NCBI GenBank assembly: GCA_938083135.1
Contig: CALLKY010000024.1
Location: 1-64,000 of the forward strand
DNA from: an uncultured Alphaproteobacteria bacterium
GTDB lineage: Bacteria > Pseudomonadota > Alphaproteobacteria > Bin95
Length of the DNA: 64,000 bases
Direction of reading: 5' to 3'
In this document: positions 50,154-59,836 of the stretch, one piece after another
How positions within the stretch are numbered: the first letter of the stretch is position 1
How the letters are laid out: every line of letters begins with the position of its first letter
Position numbers and translations under genes: made by a program
Notes under the pieces: model-generated
Database searches by the model: none
The model's input: the letters and a program-made list of their open reading frames with translations, nothing else
Told to the model about the DNA's origin: nothing

Positions 50154-52517
50154 CTAGCTCAGGATGAAATCGTCTGAGTCCAATGTGGTCGCGTCAACGC
50201 CGAGTAGGATGGCGCGGTCGCCCGTGGCAAAGTCGATCACGGCCTTGCCGTTGATAGTGCTAATGCGGGCCGAGAGCGCAGCGAAATCAGCGAAGCCATA
50301 GTCCGACACATCGATCTGGTCAGTGTCCGTGGTGAATCCACCCACCAAATCCAAGCCACCGCCATTGGCGAAGATGAACGTATCGACGCCACTGCCGCCC
50401 ACCAGCCGGTCAAGGCCAGCCCCACCGCTAAGCGTATCATTGCCGCCGCCGCCGATGAGAATGTCATCGCCGCCATTGCCAATCAGCACATCGTTGCCGT
50501 TGCCGCCGCGCATTGTGTCACTGGCGTTGCCGCCGATCATGGTTTCTGCGCCGCCGCGTCCATACCATGAGGTCGCGTTATCAACGCCGGTCACGGTCTG
50601 GCTGGCCCGCAGAGCGAGCCGCTCAATTCCTTGCACCACGTCTGCGGCCGTTAAGTCCGCTGTGCTGTTGTCAACGAATACCAGAACGTCTTTCAGTCCT
50701 TCGCCACCAAGCAGCCTGTCACCCGCGCCGACTTCAGACCCATAAACCATCAGGCGGTCATTGCCGGCACCGCCATCCAATAGGTCGGCACCGCTGCCGC
50801 CCCGGCCATATGCCAGCAGATCATCGCCATCTTCACCATAGAGGAAGTCATCGCCTGCTGAGCCGATCAGCGTGTCATCGCCGTTGCCGCCAAAGGCCCG
50901 ATCATTGCCGGTGCTCATGGAGAGAATATCGTCCCCAGCACCACCTTTGGCGACATCATCGCCGCCATGGGCGCGCACCATATCGTTCCCGGCGCCTGCC
51001 AGTACTTGCTCGCCATTGCGCGTTCCAACCAGGGAATCATTGGTGATCGTACCAACAATTTTGGTTTCTGAAACGCTATGACCGAAGATGATCTGCGCAG
51101 CGCCCGTATCGCTATCGACCTCTGTATCGCCGATCACGATATCCATCAGGCCGTCACCGTTCAGGTCGCCAGCGGCAGCCATTTTGCCGGTGCCTGATCT
51201 ATCACTATTGCTGATGAACTCCTGGCCATCTGCAGCCGTAATGAAACGGAAATCAACGACCTTGGCGAACGGGTCCGATTTACCGAACAAGATGCCCGCA
51301 TGGGCTTGGCGGCTGCCAAACACCATGTCGTCGATACCATCACCATTAAAGTCGCCGACGCTATCAGCCTCGCTGGAATTGGAGTTGGTGCCTGCCCTGT
51401 CTAAGCCGATAACTTGGAAGCCGTCTGATCCATCGAGTGTGGAGACATCAAAATCCGCATCGAACCCGGTGGACTTCCCGAAGATAATGTAAGCCGCACC
51501 TGCGTTATGGCCGGCTGTGTCATTGGTGCGCGCTGTAACCAGCAGATCATTGATGCCATCGCCGTTGAAATCACCTTCTGTGCTGATCTCCGTGCCCATC
51601 TGGTCACCATCTGCGGTGCCGGCGATGGAGAAGCCGTCTTCGCCGTCTAGGTCGTCATAGTCCAGCCGTGCATCGAAGCCGTCTGCTCGACCGAAGATGA
51701 CATGGGCCGCACCTGTACCGCCGGCGGATGAGGCGATGGCACCGATGACGACATCTGAAATGCCGTCGCCGTTAATATCACCGCCGCCGCCAACGCCGCC
51801 GCCGACCCGGTCAAATTCGACCTTGCCGTTTATTTGAAAACCGTTTGAACCATCCAGATCGCCAAGGGAAACTGCAGCGCTCGGCACGGTTTCAGATCCG
51901 AACACGACATAGGCGCTGCCAGAGCTATTGCCCGCAGGCGATGCGTTCATTGCGCCAATGACAATATCACTGATGCCATCCCCGTTCACGTCACCTGCAT
52001 GGCTTGTATTGAACCCAGTGAATGAATTGGATGTGCCTTCGAACCGGATACCAGTTGAGCTGTTTAACGATAGAACGGCGAGGTCACTTGGAAAATCGCC
52101 TAGTTTCCCAAGGACGAGATACACCGCGCCGAAATCTTCGCCAGAGTGGTCTGCCCGTGCGGCGCCGATAAAGAAGTCATCAATGCCATCGCCGTTAAAA
52201 TCGCCAGCAGTGGCGGCATCTTGGCCCATAAAGTCACCAGCGGTGCCGCCGGCCATGCGGAAGCCATCAGCACCATCAAGATCTGTCACATTGATTGACG
52301 CAGAGAATCCGTCGGCTTTGCCGAAGATGATCGCGACTTCGCCCCTAACCGTCCCGCCTGGGTCAGCTGTTCGCGCGCCGACAATAATATCATCGAAACC
52401 GTCGCTGTTCACATCGCCAGCAACCCGTGCGCTAGACCCTAGTCCGTCGCCAATATTGCGACCTTCAATAACAAATCCATCTGTACCATCCAAAAAATCA
52501 ATAATATTTGTCGCCAA
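50154..52517 (-). CDS. FG-GAP/RTX repeat protein, copy 1
   Basis: 787-residue predicted secreted or surface protein. Start is TTG 52517, 7-8 bases after GGAGGCGG, which aligns exactly with the ATG of the paralogue at 56990. The N-terminal 430 residues contain about seven FG-GAP units (DVNSDGFDDIIVGA; DFNGDGIDDFFIGA), each with a DxDxDG calcium loop, expected to fold as an integrin-like beta-propeller. Residues about 490-740 hold RTX nonapeptides (GGNGDDTLIG; GGDDILIGGGGNDTL). The end TLDSDDFILS with no signal peptide fits type I secretion. No secretion genes are adjacent. Probable adhesin or matrix protein; function not proven. Confidence 0.85.
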   Translation of the reverse strand: MATNIIDFLDGTDGFVIEGRNIGDGLGSSARVAGDVNSDGFDDIIVGARTADPGGTVRGEVAIIFGKADGFSASINVTDLDGADGFRMAGGTAGDFMGQDAATAGDFNGDGIDDFFIGAARADHSGEDFGAVYLVLGKLGDFPSDLAVLSLNSSTGIRFEGTSNSFTGFNTSHAGDVNGDGISDIVIGAMNASPAGNSSGSAYVVFGSETVPSAAVSLGDLDGSNGFQINGKVEFDRVGGGVGGGGDINGDGISDVVIGAIASSAGGTGAAHVIFGRADGFDARLDYDDLDGEDGFSIAGTADGDQMGTEISTEGDFNGDGINDLLVTARTNDTAGHNAGAAYIIFGKSTGFDADFDVSTLDGSDGFQVIGLDRAGTNSNSSEADSVGDFNGDGIDDMVFGSRQAHAGILFGKSDPFAKVVDFRFITAADGQEFISNSDRSGTGKMAAAGDLNGDGLMDIVIGDTEVDSDTGAAQIIFGHSVSETKIVGTITNDSLVGTRNGEQVLAGAGNDMVRAHGGDDVAKGGAGDDILSMSTGNDRAFGGNGDDTLIGSAGDDFLYGEDGDDLLAYGRGGSGADLLDGGAGNDRLMVYGSEVGAGDRLLGGEGLKDVLVFVDNSTADLTAADVVQGIERLALRASQTVTGVDNATSWYGRGGAETMIGGNASDTMRGGNGNDVLIGNGGDDILIGGGGNDTLSGGAGLDRLVGGSGVDTFIFANGGGLDLVGGFTTDTDQIDVSDYGFADFAALSARISTINGKAVIDFATGDRAILLGVDATTLDSDDFILS

Positions 52518-52652
52518 TATCCGCCTCCAAAAGTCGTAATGCGTCGCAGGATCGCGCGCTGGAGGCATGGTCGCGAGGTTGTATATAAAGCTTAGTTAAA
52601 ATTAATAAGATTCTACGGGGGTTTTGTTAATCATCTGATTTAACGATGTATT

Positions 52653-53684
52653 CTAAGGGTCTTTCTTAGCATGCGCGTAATTTCGGTCGTAGAACCAGGC
52701 CATGTATTCGGCATAGCTGGTTGTGCCGTATTTGGGCGGGTTGTCCGCGTCCGTGCATGTCGGGATGCATTCCATGGGGTGGTCCAGGGTGCAATCGAAG
52801 AAGAAGGGGGCAGCGTAGCGGTCTGCATTCGGGGTGCGGTTGATGACGCGGTGAGGGGTCGCCAGGAAGCGTTCATTAGTCCAGCGCTTCATCATTTCGC
52901 CGGAGTTCACGACGAAGCTGCCATCGATCACGGGCGGTTCAATCCATTGGCCAGATTGGGACAGCACTGCAAGGCCCGGCAGGCCGGATTGCGGCAGGAG
53001 CGTTATAAAGCTTGAATCCGTATGGGGTGCTATGCCGAACTGCCCAGGCCCCGGTTCATGGGGCGGATAGTGGGAGCAGCGGAGGACATATTGCGGCTCG
53101 CTAAACGCTTCATCGAACCAATCTCGGGCCAGATCAAGGGCAGCTGCATAGAGCGGCAACAGGCTTTTCCCTAGCCCCTCCAACGCGTCCATGTAAGCAA
53201 CCATCGTCGCCCGGAAGTCTGGCAGGGCTTGGGGATCAGGCCATTGGTTCGCAGGGCGGAAGCGCTTGCCCGCAACCACATCCGGGTGGTCTGTCGCCAG
53301 GTCTCGCTTCATGAAAAAGGCTTCGACCAGGTTCGGCTGCGGCTTCACGCCCGCGACAGGCGTTGCTTTGGTGATGGAGCCTTTGACCGGCATGTAGCCA
53401 ACATTATCCTTATTGGCCTTGAGCGCCATTTTCGCATCCAAACCCTGGGCGTGGAACTTAGCCGTTTGTGCAAACACGCCGTCGATCAGCGCTTGCTCAA
53501 CCTGATGGCCCGTCAGCACATAGAAGCCAACATTTTGCTGGGCATGTTGCAGTTCTGCTGCCGTCGCCGCGAGCGCACCGGGCTTTCCTGCCAGATAATC
53601 CGCGATATCAATGACGGGCACGGCGTCATCTGGACTGGACGCGACCGATGGCGCTTCGGCTAAGCTGTTCACAGTGTCGGGCAT
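52653..53684 (-). CDS. Isopenicillin-N-synthase-like 2OG-Fe(II) oxygenase
   Basis: 343-residue dioxygenase from ATG 53684, with GGGAGGAAACC upstream and a 14-base gap from the TauD-type gene stop. The N-terminal DIOX_N region includes VPVIDIADYLAG and LQHAQQNVGFYVLTGHQV. Iron ligands are His-x-Asp in IAPHTDSSFITLL and the distal His in ATPHRVINR. The 2OG-binding RxS motif reads DRYAAPFF, that is Arg-Tyr-Ala instead of the usual Ser. Substrate unknown; paired with another 2OG oxygenase and flanked by RTX genes. Confidence 0.88.
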   Translation of the reverse strand: MPDTVNSLAEAPSVASSPDDAVPVIDIADYLAGKPGALAATAAELQHAQQNVGFYVLTGHQVEQALIDGVFAQTAKFHAQGLDAKMALKANKDNVGYMPVKGSITKATPVAGVKPQPNLVEAFFMKRDLATDHPDVVAGKRFRPANQWPDPQALPDFRATMVAYMDALEGLGKSLLPLYAAALDLARDWFDEAFSEPQYVLRCSHYPPHEPGPGQFGIAPHTDSSFITLLPQSGLPGLAVLSQSGQWIEPPVIDGSFVVNSGEMMKRWTNERFLATPHRVINRTPNADRYAAPFFFDCTLDHPMECIPTCTDADNPPKYGTTSYAEYMAWFYDRNYAHAKKDP

Positions 53685-53698
53685 GGTTTCCTCCCTGA

Positions 53699-54553
53699 TC
53701 AGATGGGCGCAGTTCCGCGCAAACATGTGCGATGCAAGACGCGTGGATGCATGGTCGCGTCAAAATTTGGGTCGGCCCGATGCAGTAAGCATCGATTGTC
53801 CCACATCAGCATGTCGCCTTCACACCATTGGTGACGATGGGTGAATTCGTGGTTTGTTGCAAAGGCTTCCAGCGCTTCAATCCGCGCCCGGCCCGCAATC
53901 ATCTCCATGCCTTCCAAGTGCGAGGCATGCATGCCGACGAACAGGCTTTTTATGCCAGAATCCGGGTGAATGCGGACCAAGGGCCAAGCATTTTGGGGCG
54001 CATCGCGCTTCTCTTCCTCCGACATAAGCCGCCCGACATTCTCACGGCTGAGTTTCCAGCTATGAACGACCTTAACGCCATCCAGCGCCTGCTTCTCCGC
54101 ATCCGGCAGGGCTGCATATGCGGCCTGCATATTGGCGAATACGGTATCGCCGCCATTGGGCGGAAGCGTCTTGGCATGCAAGATTGTGGCAAGTGATGGC
54201 TGTGGGCGGAAGGATTTATCTGTGTGCCAAAGCGTGGAGGCGACCTTGCCTGTCGGCTTTCCGTCCGGCCCTAGATTGCTGACAATATGCACATAGGGCT
54301 CGTCAGCCGCACCACGATTGCGGAGCGTGTGTTGTTCCAACGCGCCAAACTGCAGGCTGAACGCAATTTGCTCCTGCTTCGTCAGCGATTGATCGCGGAA
54401 CACCAGCAAATGCCGCGCAACAAATGCAGAATAGATTGCATCCCGCGTGGCGTCATCCAATGGATTACGAAGATCAAGGCCCGTGACCTCAGCGCCAAGT
54501 GGGCTATCGAACGGCGTGATAGCGAAAGTGGGGGAGGCGGCTGTATCGGGCAA
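53699..54553 (-). CDS. TauD/TfdA-family 2OG-Fe(II) dioxygenase
   Basis: 284-residue dioxygenase. The fold is complete: LGAEVTGLDLRNPLDD, AFVARHLLVFRDQSLTKQEQIAF, the iron-binding His-x-Asp in STLWHTDKSFRPQPS (about residue 115), HQWCEGDMLMWDNRCLLHRAD with the distal His, and the Arg-bearing RVLHRTCLRGTAPI for 2OG. It resembles 2,4-D/alkyl-sulfate dioxygenases. It is upstream of the isopenicillin-N-synthase-like gene in the same orientation, suggesting two sequential oxidations. Compare with the truncated relative at 8010. Confidence 0.92.
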   Translation of the reverse strand: MPDTAASPTFAITPFDSPLGAEVTGLDLRNPLDDATRDAIYSAFVARHLLVFRDQSLTKQEQIAFSLQFGALEQHTLRNRGAADEPYVHIVSNLGPDGKPTGKVASTLWHTDKSFRPQPSLATILHAKTLPPNGGDTVFANMQAAYAALPDAEKQALDGVKVVHSWKLSRENVGRLMSEEEKRDAPQNAWPLVRIHPDSGIKSLFVGMHASHLEGMEMIAGRARIEALEAFATNHEFTHRHQWCEGDMLMWDNRCLLHRADPNFDATMHPRVLHRTCLRGTAPI

Positions 54554-54632
54554 TGCGGCGGCTCCTGCTGCTTAGCCTCATTGTCCCGATACAATCCGCA
54601 TGTGGCAAGGGTGTTAGCCGATGCCGACAGTC

Positions 54633-56990
54633 CTATGACAGGATGAAGTCTGAAGCATCAAGGTCACCGGCATTCACACCAGTCAAAACAACCCTGTCCC
54701 CAAAAGCCAAATCGATGATGGCCTTGCCGTTTACTGTATCGATCCGGGGGGCGATATTTGCGGCGAAGCTGCTGAAACCGAAGTCTGAGACATCCAGCTT
54801 GTCTGTGCCGTCAAGATAGTCAAACACGACATCAATCCCGCCACCGCGGATGAAGACAAAGGTATCCGCATCTGCCCCGCCAATGAGGCGGTCTCGGCCC
54901 GCACCACCCGTTAGCGTATCTGTGCCCGCTTGGCCGAACAGCGTATCGTTGCCGCCACCACCTGAAACAATGTCAGCACCATCACTTGCCTTTACGATGT
55001 CGGCACCAGCTCCCAAGTTGAAAGTCTCTCCGCCACCACGGCCATACTAGGTGAACCCAGCATCGGTACCCGTGGCGGTTTGCCCAGAGAAAAGCACGGC
55101 GCGTTCAACGCCCGCCAGCGTATCCAATGTGGAGAGGTCAACGGCGCTTGTGCCCACAAGGACCAACGTGTCCCGCGCGCCTTCACCGCCGGACAACCTG
55201 TCGCCTGCGCCCGCTTCGCTGCTAAGCAGGTACAGGATGTCATTTCCCGCGCCGCCATCGACAAAGTCCGCGCCAGCACCTGCTGCAATCCGGTCATTGC
55301 CGCCGCCGCCGAACAAGCGGTCATCGCCTTCACCGCCGTTCATGCGGTCAGCGCCCAAGCCGCCATCGCCATAATCATTACCTGCACCGAGCGAAATGAG
55401 GTCTGCGCCGCTGCCGCCATTCGCAACGTCATTGCCGCCATGAGCCTTCAAAACATCATTCCCAAGGTCAAGAATATATGTCTGCCCATCGCCATTACCG
55501 GCGATTGCATCATCGCCAGTGGTGCCGGTTTCGGCGGTACCGCTATCGTCGAAACCGAAGGCAACGCCCGCCTGATTGGCGCCGCCACGCCCAATGGCGA
55601 CATCATCCAGTCCGTCGCCATTGACGTCTCCGGCGCGATTAATGCCTGCAGCGCCGCTTATTCCTGTAACGCCAGAAACAATAAACCCATCTGCATCCGC
55701 CAGGTCTTGAAGCGCAAATGTTGCCCCGAAACCAGCGGTCTTGCCGTAAAGCACAAAGGCTTGGCTATCGCCTCTGGCTGATATCACAAGGTCGTCTAGG
55801 CCATCACCGTTGACATCGCCTGCGAGACCAATATCGCGGCCAGCCGTGCCGGATGACGAAGGTCCTTGGATCGTGAAGCCGTCAGCACCATCAAGCGCAT
55901 CCAGTTCAATGTCAGCGCTGAAGCCCGCCGCTTTGCCGAATACGACGTAAAGTTCACCGCTGTTTGAACCATTGGCATCGCCGTTATAGGCACCGATGAC
56001 GATGTCGCTGAAGCCGTCGCCATTTAGGTCGCCAGCAGAACTAACGGCGCGGCCCGCGCGGTCGCCGCTATCGATGCCGTGGAGTGCGAAACCGTCAGCG
56101 CCATCTAGGTTGGCGAGGTCAATCGTCGACGCAAATCCATCCGCTTTGCCAAATAGAACGAAGGCATCGCCCGCTGAATCATCGCCGTTCGGATCACCAC
56201 GATGTGCGCCAACAATGATGTCTGCGAACCCATCGCCGTTAACGTCGCCAGCGCCAGATACAGCCTCGCCTGCAGCGTCCCCAGCCACAACGCCTGCGAG
56301 GCTGAACCCGTCAGCGCCGTCTAAGCTGTCTAAGGTAAAATCAGCAGCAAACCCGGACGCCTTGCCAAACACGACATAGGCTTCACCTGCATTACTGCGA
56401 CCAAGCGGGTCCGCGGATTGCGCACCGACGATCACATCACTGAATCCATCGCCGTTGATATCACCAGCGCCACTCACAGACTTGCCGGTATAGGAGGAAC
56501 CTGCAACGCCATCCATTCTGAATCCGTCCGCGCCATCAAGGGCAGACAAATCAAAGTTCGTCGTAAATCCAGCTGCTTTGCCGAAGATGACATAAGCTGA
56601 ACCGCTGCCTGTTCCATTAAAGTCCGCTTGAAGTTCGCCGATGATCACATCATCGAAACCGTCGCCATTTACATCGCCCGCCGCGCTGGCGCCGTAACCA
56701 AGAGCATCGCCGCCATCAAACCCAGGCGCGCGGAAGCCGTTTGCCCCATCGAGCGAAGCAATCGATGGCGTGGATGTTTCAATATCTGCAGCGCCAAACA
56801 CGACAAAGCCCTCGCCGACAGTCGTGCCGCCGGGGTTGCTAAGTGAGGCACCAAACAAGATATCCGCAATACCATCCCCATTCACATCGCCCGCAGCTGT
56901 CGCTGCCGTCCCAAAAGCGTCGCCGCTCGTCGGCCCCGCAATTTGAAATCCAACGGCTCCATTGAGGCTGTTGAATGCAATAGTTGTCAT
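54633..56990 (-). pseudogene. FG-GAP/RTX repeat protein, copy 2, with in-frame amber codon
   Basis: Paralogue of the gene at 50154: same order of FG-GAP units (56990 to about 55500) and RTX nonapeptides, and the same C-terminal DASDFILS. Starting at ATG 56990 (MTTIAFNSLNGAVG) the frame stops at TAG 55047-55049 after 647 residues, then continues in the same frame for 138 codons. At that spot this copy reads GFT-stop-YGRGG while copy 1 reads ATSWYGRGG, so TAG replaces the Trp TGG. With the codon read through it is 785 residues, matching copy 1 (787). The stop would remove the last RTX block and secretion signal. Whether it is decay, readthrough or an error is open. Confidence 0.8.
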
Positions 56991-57051
56991 AAGCTTGATC
57001 CATGCGATGTGAGAATGGACCCAAAGCTATGGCACTAGTATTTATGGTTGA

Positions 57052-57990
57052 TTAATTCAGCAGCCCCACCGCCAATGTCACCGTGATGATGCTCAACCCG
57101 GTGGATAGTACGATGGCGGCGCTGGCGCGGCGGGTGTAGGCCTCGTAGCGGCTGGCGAGGAGGAAGGGGTTGATGGCGCAGGGCAGTGCGGCCATCAGGG
57201 TGACGGCAGCGAGCGTTAGGCCTGTCAGGCCAAGCACCGGCCCTGCAATCGCCCATGCGATCAGTGGGTTAAGGGCAAGCTTGAGGGTGCTGATCGTTGC
57301 CGCTTCCGCCAAGTCGCCACCGATGCGGAACTGCGCCAGGGATACACCCAGGCCGAACAGCGCCGTTGGGGCGGCCGCCGCAGCGCCAAGGTTTACGAAG
57401 TTCTCTGCGATGGGGTGTAAGTGCAAGCCACCGGCACCGAACCCGAGGCCGCACGCCATCGCCAGAATAACGGGCGTCCGCACGAGCCCCAGTGCGGTTT
57501 CCCGCGCAATCCCAGCGACGGATGCGCTTTTGTGCAGACGAAGTTCAATCAGCAAGGTTGTGACGCTGTAATATAGGATTGCTGACATAGCGATGATGGC
57601 CGTTGCGATGGCGAGGCCGGCCGCACCGAAAAACAGTTCGGACAGTGGAATGCCCATCATGACGCTATTGCTGTATCCGGCAGTCATCCCAGCCAGCGGC
57701 GGTTCGGCACCTTTGCCCTTAAAGAGCGCCCCATTCGCCGCCATCGCCAAGAGATAGATGATGGCGGAGGCGCCGAAATAGGCGATCAATACGCTTGGAT
57801 CAAATGCCGCCGCTTCACCGCCCGCCAGCTTTGCGCCGGCGCGGAACAACAGCATCGGCACCGCAAACCAGAACACATAATTCACAACACCCTTAGCCCG
57901 TTCAGCATCAAACAGCGGCGTTTTGCCAAGGATGTAGCCGCCCGCGACAAAGCCAAATACGGGCAGGGCGACGATTAGGGTTTGAAACAT
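57052..57990 (-). CDS. AEC family transporter (auxin efflux carrier-like)
   Basis: 312-residue membrane carrier from ATG 57990 (the frame reaches 58050 but adds a basic, non-family stretch). About ten spans in two halves, beginning MFQTLIVALPVFGFVAGGYILGK. The middle NSVMMGIPLSELFFGAAGLAIATAII, with conserved polar Asn in the GYSNSVMMGIPL motif, and the end TLAAVTLMAALPCAINPFLLASRY are typical. Members export organic acids or malonate-like anions. It diverges from an IclR regulator, which probably controls it. Confidence 0.88.
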   Translation of the reverse strand: MFQTLIVALPVFGFVAGGYILGKTPLFDAERAKGVVNYVFWFAVPMLLFRAGAKLAGGEAAAFDPSVLIAYFGASAIIYLLAMAANGALFKGKGAEPPLAGMTAGYSNSVMMGIPLSELFFGAAGLAIATAIIAMSAILYYSVTTLLIELRLHKSASVAGIARETALGLVRTPVILAMACGLGFGAGGLHLHPIAENFVNLGAAAAAPTALFGLGVSLAQFRIGGDLAEAATISTLKLALNPLIAWAIAGPVLGLTGLTLAAVTLMAALPCAINPFLLASRYEAYTRRASAAIVLSTGLSIITVTLAVGLLN

Positions 57991-58138
57991 CAGGGCGCAT
58001 ATCCAAGCTAGCGGCTGGCGGACCTTGCCATGAACCCGCAGCCGGGTCACCGTTCAATAGTGCTGCAATATGAGGAAGGTCGGGGTTGTGACTGTCCTGA
58101 ACCGGAAGAACACCTGACCTGATTAAGCGCCTGGATGA

Positions 58139-58157
58139 AATTCCGTATAATGGAATT
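58139..58157. promoter_or_regulatory. Candidate operator in the AEC-IclR intergenic region
   Basis: AATTCC and GGAATT are separated by 7 bases. IclR-type regulators often bind such A/T-flanked TTCC...GGAA palindromes. It lies 67 bases before the regulator start, in the 234-base divergent promoter region. Confidence 0.4.
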
Positions 58158-58194
58158 ACATATCGCAATGCGGGACAGCCCATTCTATACTGCT

Positions 58195-58210
58195 TGCAAT
58201 AACAATTGCA
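58195..58210. promoter_or_regulatory. Candidate palindromic site at the iclR ribosome-binding region
   Basis: TGCAA and TTGCA flank a 6-base spacer, 14 bases before the chosen iclR ATG. Its position would suit autoregulation; evidence is the symmetry only. Confidence 0.25.
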
Positions 58211-58224
58211 TGCCGGGGGGCGCA

Positions 58225-59019
58225 ATGGCTGTGCCAAAATCAGAACGGTCAGGACAGGTGCAATCGCTGGTGCGCGCGCTCAACCTGCTGAAAGTCGTCG
58301 CACGGGCTGATGATGGCTTGACGCTGACGGAAGCCGCCAAGCGCGCCAGCCTGCCTGTATCCTCCGCCCATCGTCTGCTCTCAACATTGCAGCAAGAACG
58401 CTTTGTCCGTTTTGATCATGAACGGACCCGCTGGTTTGTCGGCGTTGAAGCCTTCGCGGCGGGTGCCGGGTTCTTGCGGAGCCGTGACCTCGTCACGGTC
58501 GCCCGGCCTTATATGCGGCATTTGATGGAAGAAAGCGGTGAGACCGTGTCGTTAGCGGTCGAGGATGGCGGCCAAGTGATTTATCTGGCGCAGATCGAAT
58601 GCCGCCAGCTTATGCGCGCCCTCGCCAGCCCCGGCCAGCGCGCACCGTTGCATTCATCGGCTGTCGGCAAGGCGATCCTGGCCTATGCGCCCGATGAGCG
58701 CCGGGACAGTGTCATTGGTGCCATGAAGCTGGAGCGATTTACGGAACGAACATTGACGACGGAGCAAGGCTTTCGTCATGCGCTTACAGAAGCACATAAG
58801 CGCCAGTTCGCTTTGGATGACGAAGAATACGCCATTGGCCTTCGCTGCGTGGCGGCACCGATTTTCAACGAAGCCCACGAAGCCATCGCCGCGATTTCCC
58901 TCTCCGGCCCGAAGGCGCGCGTCACCGACGGACGCATGAAAGCGTTGGCTGGGTTGGCGCAAGCGGCTGCGGGCAAGATCACGCGGGAATTCGGCGGATC
59001 AGCGCCAAGCCGTGCCTAG
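58225..59019 (+). CDS. IclR family transcriptional regulator
   Basis: 264-residue regulator from ATG 58225 (GGGGGGC upstream). Residues about 7-70 form the winged HTH (QSLVRALNLLKVVARADDGLTLTEAAKRASLPVSSAHRLLSTLQQE). The C-terminal effector domain shows the family's EESGETVSLAVEDGGQVIYLAQIE, PLHSSAVGKAILAY and FALDDEEYAIGLRCVAAPIF. Such proteins sense organic acids and control adjacent transport or catabolic genes. It is divergent from the AEC carrier, the probable target. Confidence 0.93.
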   Translation: MAVPKSERSGQVQSLVRALNLLKVVARADDGLTLTEAAKRASLPVSSAHRLLSTLQQERFVRFDHERTRWFVGVEAFAAGAGFLRSRDLVTVARPYMRHLMEESGETVSLAVEDGGQVIYLAQIECRQLMRALASPGQRAPLHSSAVGKAILAYAPDERRDSVIGAMKLERFTERTLTTEQGFRHALTEAHKRQFALDDEEYAIGLRCVAAPIFNEAHEAIAAISLSGPKARVTDGRMKALAGLAQAAAGKITREFGGSAPSRA

Positions 59020-59660
59020 CTCTCGGGCACGCGGCTGAATTCGCCTGTGTCTGGGTCACGCCAGATTAATTCACCAGCAATGATGGAGAAGAGCGCGCCA
59101 TCCATGCGGACGCGGCCTTCAGCAATGGCTTCGGATACAAACGGGAATGTCATCAGATTATTGATTGAGCATTCGACGGCTTTGCGTTCCAGCGCGTTCT
59201 GCAGATCTTCGTCGCTAGCGTCTGGATTGGCTGCCAGCAGCGCATCCCGCGTCTCATTCAGCAGGGCGACCCAGGGGCCGATATAGCGGCCAATCGGTTT
59301 CGCATCCCGTGCTGCCAATGCCGCTGCCACGCCACCGCAACTGCTGTGGCCCATCACGACCAAGTTTGAAATGCCAAGCACAGTGATTGCAAACTCAAGC
59401 GCTGCAGACGTGCCGTGGTAGCCGGTGGCTTCGCCATAGGGCGGCACAAGGGCTGCCACATTCCGCACGACAAATAACTCGCCAGGTCCGGCCGAAAATA
59501 TGGTGGATGGATCAACGCGGCTATCGGCGCAGCCAATGATCATGGTCTTCGGGGATTGGCCTTCGGCCAGCATGTGATAGCGCTCAACCTCCCGCGCGTA
59601 ACGGTTAGCGCGGAACCGGTGATACCCAGTCAGCAGGTCGTCCGGCATATTGGTCGTCAT
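59016..59660 (-). CDS. Beta-class carbonic anhydrase
   Basis: 214-residue zinc enzyme interconverting carbon dioxide and bicarbonate (ATG 59660; 59690 and 59648 are alternatives). Zinc and catalytic residues are visible: Cys and the Asp-Arg dyad in IIGCADSRVDPSTIF, and His and Cys in VVMGHSSCGGVAAAL. ELFVVRNVAALVPPY and RVRMDGALFSIIAGEL are typical of the family. It converges with iclR, overlapping it by 4 bases. Confidence 0.95.
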   Translation of the reverse strand: MTTNMPDDLLTGYHRFRANRYAREVERYHMLAEGQSPKTMIIGCADSRVDPSTIFSAGPGELFVVRNVAALVPPYGEATGYHGTSAALEFAITVLGISNLVVMGHSSCGGVAAALAARDAKPIGRYIGPWVALLNETRDALLAANPDASDEDLQNALERKAVECSINNLMTFPFVSEAIAEGRVRMDGALFSIIAGELIWRDPDTGEFSRVPES

Positions 59661-59744
59661 ATCGATGTCCCCCGGAGCTCGTGTGTCCATCTGAGCGCTC
59701 CGGATGGAGATATGGGCTTGGGCAGGGTCTCTCGCAAGAGGCTA

Positions 59745-59786
59745 AAATGAGGAATGGCCGTGCGCGGGCAGGCGCACGGCCGTTCG
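59745..59786 (-). terminator. Terminator-like hairpin after the 20-residue-repeat gene
   Basis: Minus-strand stem of about 13 pairs (core GGCCGTGCGC / GCGCACGGCC, 6-base loop) followed by CCTCATTTT. It lies about 50 bases past the stop of the 59837 gene, and upstream of the carbonic anhydrase gene. Confidence 0.7.
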
Positions 59787-59836
59787 GCAGTCGGGAGGCG
59801 TGGCGGCCCCCGTTGCTGCTGTCCTGTTCGGGCCGG

